Shown piece by piece: positions 59,593 to 64,000 of a DNA stretch of 64,000 nucleotides. Under the pieces are notes generated by a model, which did no database searches, was not told the origin of the DNA, and saw nothing but the letters and a program-made list of their open reading frames with translations. The DNA comes from Branchiostoma floridae (lineage: Eukaryota > Chordata > Leptocardii > Amphioxiformes > Branchiostomatidae): positions 14,897,811 to 14,961,810 of the forward strand of contig NC_049986.1 in NCBI RefSeq assembly GCF_000003815.2, given 5' to 3'. A program made the position numbers and the translations under genes. Position 1 is the stretch's first letter, and every line of letters starts with the position of its first letter.

Positions 59593-60770
59593 TTAGCCAC
59601 TGATTTGACATGTAGCCCCCGTGCTGCTGTTCGGGTTCGGGGCGCACGTCAGGTCGGCGCTTGCGCATGGGCAGTCCGTCTCCGGCCAGCAGGCCCAGCC
59701 CTCCATCGGTGTGAGCTCACACTGCAAGCAAAAGTCAAAACAATTTAGTATGTCTGTGCTGTGTGGCGTCGCCAAAAGTCTGATTCTTTGATCGATTAAT
59801 CCTTCGATGAAATTTTCAAAACCGACTGCAATAAACTTAACGCTCCACATCTGTGGTGTCTCCAAGATGCGAGATGATACCGACATTACAGGCATCAACC
59901 ATTATTCCTGTCCAAAGTTATGAGATTTGAGACAAAGCTGACCTTTTTGTAGCCAAGAGATTTGTTGTAGATGCAGCAGTACACATCCGCCAACGGGCAG
60001 TCATCGGCGTCGTCACATGGGTCATTTGGGTTCCACGGAGTCCACTGAGCCTAATGACAAACAAACCAACATATTTTATCGCTCACATACAAAACCTCCT
60101 CACAAGTAATAATCACTACGCATTTATACCGAGTGTTTGTAGGATTATAAACATGTTTATGTAGTAGGCAGAAGCCCATGCATGTTTCTGTGTCATGGTT
60201 CTGTGGCGATCATGCTATTCTGATGTGACGTTTTGCCACTCGTCTTGCATGGTTTTAGAACTTAACAGGCAACAGTATAATTATGGACAAACACTCCGGA
60301 ATTCCGGAAAACCTTAATAATTTCAAAATAGATTGACCAGATGAACTTATATTTGTATGTATGATATATCAAAGGATAGTGAATATGCAAGTTGCAATTA
60401 AATGTCTCTACGAAGAAAGGCTGCCGAATTCTGGCTCAGGTTCCCAGAATTCTGGCAGAATCCGCAGAATTCTGCAGAATTGGCCTTCTTTATGGAGACA
60501 TCTAATTGCAACCTATATATTCATCATCCTTTGATAATATCATATCTACAATTACAAATATCAATTCATCTCGTTAATCTATTTTGAAATGAATCAAGGT
60601 TTTTCGGAATTAAAGTGTTCGTCCGGAATTATACTGTCGCCTGTTACTTGAGGAACAGTGAATGCTTTGTATTATAATTGCAAGTCACGATACAGCATTG
60701 TAACAGCGTAAAGAGGGAAACTTACCGCAGCCACAGCAATGAATACGAGGAAAAACAGAGCAGTCTTCAT
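59593..60770 (-). CDS. Secreted ten-cysteine colipase-fold-like protein, array gene 7
   Basis: Exons on minus: 60770-60726, 60050-59943, 59721-59593 (TAA at 59593-59595), giving 93 aa. Exon 1, MKTALFFLVFIAVAA, is a signal peptide. Exon 2 reads AQWTPWNPNDPCDDADDC and VYCCIYNKSLGYKK, three residues longer than in genes 3-6 and more acidic. Exon 3 reads CELTPMEGWACWPETDC and CASADLTC, ending TCQISG. All ten cysteines are present; Cys6-Cys7 spacing is x5, shorter than the x7 of its siblings. The exon 2 donor GTCAGC is weak. A 376-bp foldback element fills much of intron 1. TTTAAAA near 60852 (minus) is a poor TATA candidate. It is the right end of the array. Confidence 0.85.
60267..60642. mobile_element. 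376-bp foldback element in gene 7 intron 1
   Basis: Left AGGCAACAGTATAATTATGG and the reverse complement of the right end AGGCGACAGTATAATTCCGG match, and the arms continue for about 170 bp each (through TTTCAAAATAGATT and TATCAAAGGAT). The centre has repeated GAATTCTG. Non-coding. Confidence 0.8.
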
Positions 60771-61192
60771 CTTGCAGAGTTTCTGAGGTGAGCCGATGTC
60801 CAGACTGTATCGAGTGTAGTCAATTGTAAGTTAATGGACAGTACTGGCCGATTTTAAAGGATCAGTGGCGGATATTGATAAGGTACCTAAATATAAAAAG
60901 ATCATACAACAAATAATATAGTCTTGATTAAGACACGCTAATGGGGTGAATAACCTCACGATCAAATGCCTGGGTGGATAGCCGTTAGGTCAAGAACCTG
61001 CAATTTGCCAGGTGTGTGTGTGCGTGTGTGTAAAATATGCGAGAGAAGAACTGTTCTAGGAGTGTATCCTGATGAATGATAATGTACTTAAGACTATATA
61101 ATTGACTTTTGAGCCGTTAAACAACGACTGTCACTGCCAGCGACGTCTGTCAATTTCTTTCAAGAAATGAACAATTAATGCTTTGCTCGGCC
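60771..61192. other. Upstream region of array gene 7
   Basis: Contains a short TG-rich run near 61014-61030 and no exon. The gene 7 promoter should lie within its left 150 bp. Confidence 0.5.
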
Positions 61193-62511
61193 ACTCTCCA
61201 AGCAAGAGGTTGGTGGGAAAATCCTTTTCCTTCATCTATTTGTTTTCGACAGGTGTGACAGTGATCTCGCCCCCCCCGGGGGCGAAATCACTAGCGATCT
61301 CCCCCCCCCCCCGGGGCGAAATCACTAGCGATCTCGCCCCCCCGGGGCGAAATCACTAGCGATCTCGCCCTCCCCGGCTAGTGATCTCGCCCCCCTACCT
61401 CGCCCCCCTTTAGCGATTTCGCCCCCCCCAAAAAAACGGGTTTACGTGACATTTTAGAAGTTGATTGGTATAAATCACAAAATGCAGTTTCAGAATGATA
61501 TAAGTACACGAGTTTCATACATAACTCCATTCATAGTATCAATATTAACGTAATTACATGGTAATAAGATAGTTGAACTTGTTTCAGACAAGGAGGGTTG
61601 GGTCCCTTGTATTCCCATTATTGCATATACCTGAGTCTTGACATAAGATGTATTCCATTGTATTCACCTGTCCCCAAGCAACCTATATATCTCCAATATG
61701 AAGTCTCTACCATGAAGTGACCACAAAAGAACTATGTAATGTCTTTATTAATTATGCAAATATTAGGTATTAATTAGAATAACGCACATTTTGGTATATG
61801 CACCTGGCCAAGAGATATCTTCACCTCCAACATGACTGTTTTTCTAGTATTTAGGAACTGATGCATTTACCCGTGTTTCTTAAGACTGGTACTTTACCAG
61901 TGTTTGTGTAGCATTTAGCAACAGCTATATCAACTTGCGCGTAGATAGTGTTTATAATGAGAAACTATTATTCACGTGTGTTTTTGTTAGTGCTGTGGAA
62001 ATGTTTCCAGTACAAGAAAGAAAACACTGACAAATTGAAAACATATAGCTGACGTATTCCGTATCACACTCGGATGGTGTTGATTTATACGTTCGCAGTA
62101 GCACTGTTTTTATGCCACCTCAGCTGCAAAAATTGTCTTTTTCATTTCAATGTCATGTTTGCACCGAACAATATAGTATCGACTTTCGAGGTATGACATC
62201 TTACGGTACGGTAATAAGGTTCCATATAGGTACCAGGTAACACACCATATACGGTACTATACCAGGTGCAGTATAGTACCAGGTAGCGCACCTGTAATAT
62301 GTAGTAACCAGCTGCTCTTGGGGGGGAAGCGAAAACGCTAAAGGGGGGCGAAAACGCTAGTGATCTCGCCCCCCCCCCCCCCCGGGGGGGGGCCAAGGGG
62401 GGGGCCAAAACCCCCGGGGGGGGCGAAATCGCTGTCACACCGGCACTCCCACCAAAAATTGATGAAAGGAAAAGGTCACGATTTTATCCACCAACTTCTG
62501 CTTGGAGAGTA
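61193..62511. mobile_element. 1.3-kb non-autonomous element with GC-rich subterminal repeats and 9-bp TSD
   Basis: The left end ACTCTCCAAGCAAGAGGTTG and the reverse complement of the right end, TACTCTCCAAGCAGAAGTTG, form imperfect TIRs of about 80 bp that run to GGTGTGACAG. Flanking TGCTCGGCC lies at 61184-61192 and 62512-62520. Inside the TIRs, palindromic blocks of C8-14/G7-9 with GCGAAATCACTAGCGATCTC repeat every 31-34 bp at the left (61261-61430) and in mirror form at the right (62325-62435). The AT-rich core (about 61440-62320) has no open frame. The ends share TCTCCAAGCAGA with family M, which also makes 9-bp duplications. Confidence 0.8.
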
Positions 62512-64000
62512 TGCTCGGCCGCCTGAAGCGCACTGCAGTCAAACAAGTCTCGTTCTTGTTGACTGGGCGACAGGACCATTGAAGCGGTTTACAGACGCAA
62601 CGTTAACGGTACTACGGCAGGTTCTGATGGACACGGCTTTAATTGTAACTTGTGGACAGCGGTATAATAGATAGCATACGGGAGATTATTATTGAAAAGA
62701 TAGTAGCAAATCTAGAATGACAAAAATGGCAACAACACCAACTAGATTTAGATTTAGGATAACGCGCTATATGTACATGTATTTGTTCTTCTAAAGAAGC
62801 AGGAAACAAAATGGTTCGTCCAAAGTTGGAGCTTCTCTTCAAGTTCTCCACAGGAATTTCGGGAATTGCTCAATGGCGTTTTATAAGTAAAGTAGAAGCC
62901 GTTTAATCACACATCCAATTTGCTAGCGTATTTCGTGCAATTAGCCGGCGTGTGCAATAATGGGAAGTTACCCAGTTGGACCGTACAGGGTGATCGGCAG
63001 TAGGGCCATTATTTTGGCTGGTTTTGGCTCTCCTGAACTGCTTATCTACGTGATAAGTATGTAACCTGCACCACAGCTAATGTATACCCTGTATGTCTGC
63101 GCAATGTTCTGTTTCCGACTGACCGGACCTGAGAGGCTAGGAAAACAACAGACATCCGTGTGGACGGAAGGGAGTTGTGCCTGGTGGTACGGCTACACAA
63201 ATCAATGAAATGGCTTAATATAGACCAATTGGTGCATGTACATAAAGTATGGGCACAGCTGCCATGTAAAATTAAAACAGCCTATGTCAGCTTAGGCCAT
63301 GTTGATTTGATTATATGGATGACATTGGTCTACGCATCGATTTTCGGCCGTTTCCACACAAGAAAGTTTCTAATTATGCTGTAAATAGAGAAGTACAAAA
63401 TGAACAAATATATGCCTTAGATTAACGAAAAATTATCGAAAAAACATATACTAATGTCATAGAATGCCAACGCCAATTACAAGATCAAGGCAGAAGACGT
63501 GAAAGAACAAATATAGAGAATCTATCGTTCGGTATTCTGTGTGTTACGTCATTAGTCCAACCTTCCTTACCACTTACATATATTTCACAATGAATGAAAA
63601 TTTTTGTTTTGACAAATCTTTTCCATCAGTTTTGGGGTTCCTGGCCGGAGGATGTCGTTCATATAATCTAACCAGCATAGGCTTATGTAAAATACGCTGA
63701 CACAGCTAGGGACGTTTGGTTCTCTAAAAATCAATCGACCCAAAATTAGACAGAACCTAGCATTATTGATACGCGTGTAGCTTGTTGATTAAGATACTGT
63801 ATAGCTTTTGAGGTGACAAAACATTGCATCAAAGTCTCACTTGAAGATAGTGATATATATAAAGCCAAAGTTCCTTTTCAACATGAAGGGGCCTTGAATA
63901 GTTTAAAAGTGCTGAGCAGTATAAAACACATTTTCGAAAAATTGCAATTGGGAGTTGTTGTTCGTTACTAAATGTCAGAGTAGTTTCCTTCTAGATAAGT
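62512..64000. other. Right end of the window, no recognisable gene
   Basis: No domain, splice-bounded exon or repeat boundary was recognised. The longest frame (63160-63384, 74 codons) has no known features and AT-rich, non-coding-like composition around it. Confidence 0.5.

Overview
The window looks like animal nuclear DNA from an invertebrate chordate, most probably a lancelet (Branchiostoma). Genes are intron-rich with GT-AG introns. The host proteins are clear metazoan orthologues (TRIM45-like, a DUF229 sulfatase-like protein, FOXRED1). The repeats are CR1/L2-type LINEs with 2A-like N-termini plus many short inverted-repeat elements, as expected for lancelets. The species call is inference. 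No tRNA, rRNA, CRISPR or bacterial-type operon was seen.

Layout. 1-17,610 has no exon I can recognise; it holds a 754-bp near-perfect inverted-repeat element (4734-5487) and one short TIR element. 17,611-20,250 (+) carries the last four coding exons of a TRIM45-like gene, with a 100-N assembly gap. 21,726-26,079 (-) is a complete six-exon gene for a 522-aa DUF229 protein, tail to tail with the TRIM45-like gene. 28,477-33,787 (+) is a complete nine-exon FOXRED1 gene (478 aa), whose sixth intron opens with a 37-bp minisatellite built from its own exon-intron junction. 35,738-60,770 (-) holds seven tandem three-exon genes for small secreted ten-cysteine proteins (90-104 aa) whose cysteine spacing matches the colipase/prokineticin/Dickkopf-C2 fold. 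Between the fifth and sixth copies lie two LINEs head to tail (about 47.0-55.3 kb). 61,193-62,511 is a non-autonomous DNA transposon with GC-rich subterminal repeats.

The seven-gene array is the most striking system. Every gene has the same plan: exon 1 is the signal peptide, exon 2 holds Cys1-4, exon 3 holds Cys5-10, and both introns are phase 0. Several have a TATA box 75-95 bp before the ATG. Copies 4, 5 and 6 share long upstream, intronic and 3' blocks, so they are recent duplicates, and decayed copies of exon 2 remain in the introns of copies 4 and 5. The single-copy genes (FOXRED1: mitochondrial complex I assembly; TRIM45-like: ubiquitin ligase; DUF229: membrane or secretory protein) show no functional link to the array.

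All exon joins were made by reading splice sites and phase by eye. They keep frame throughout, but no transcript evidence was available.
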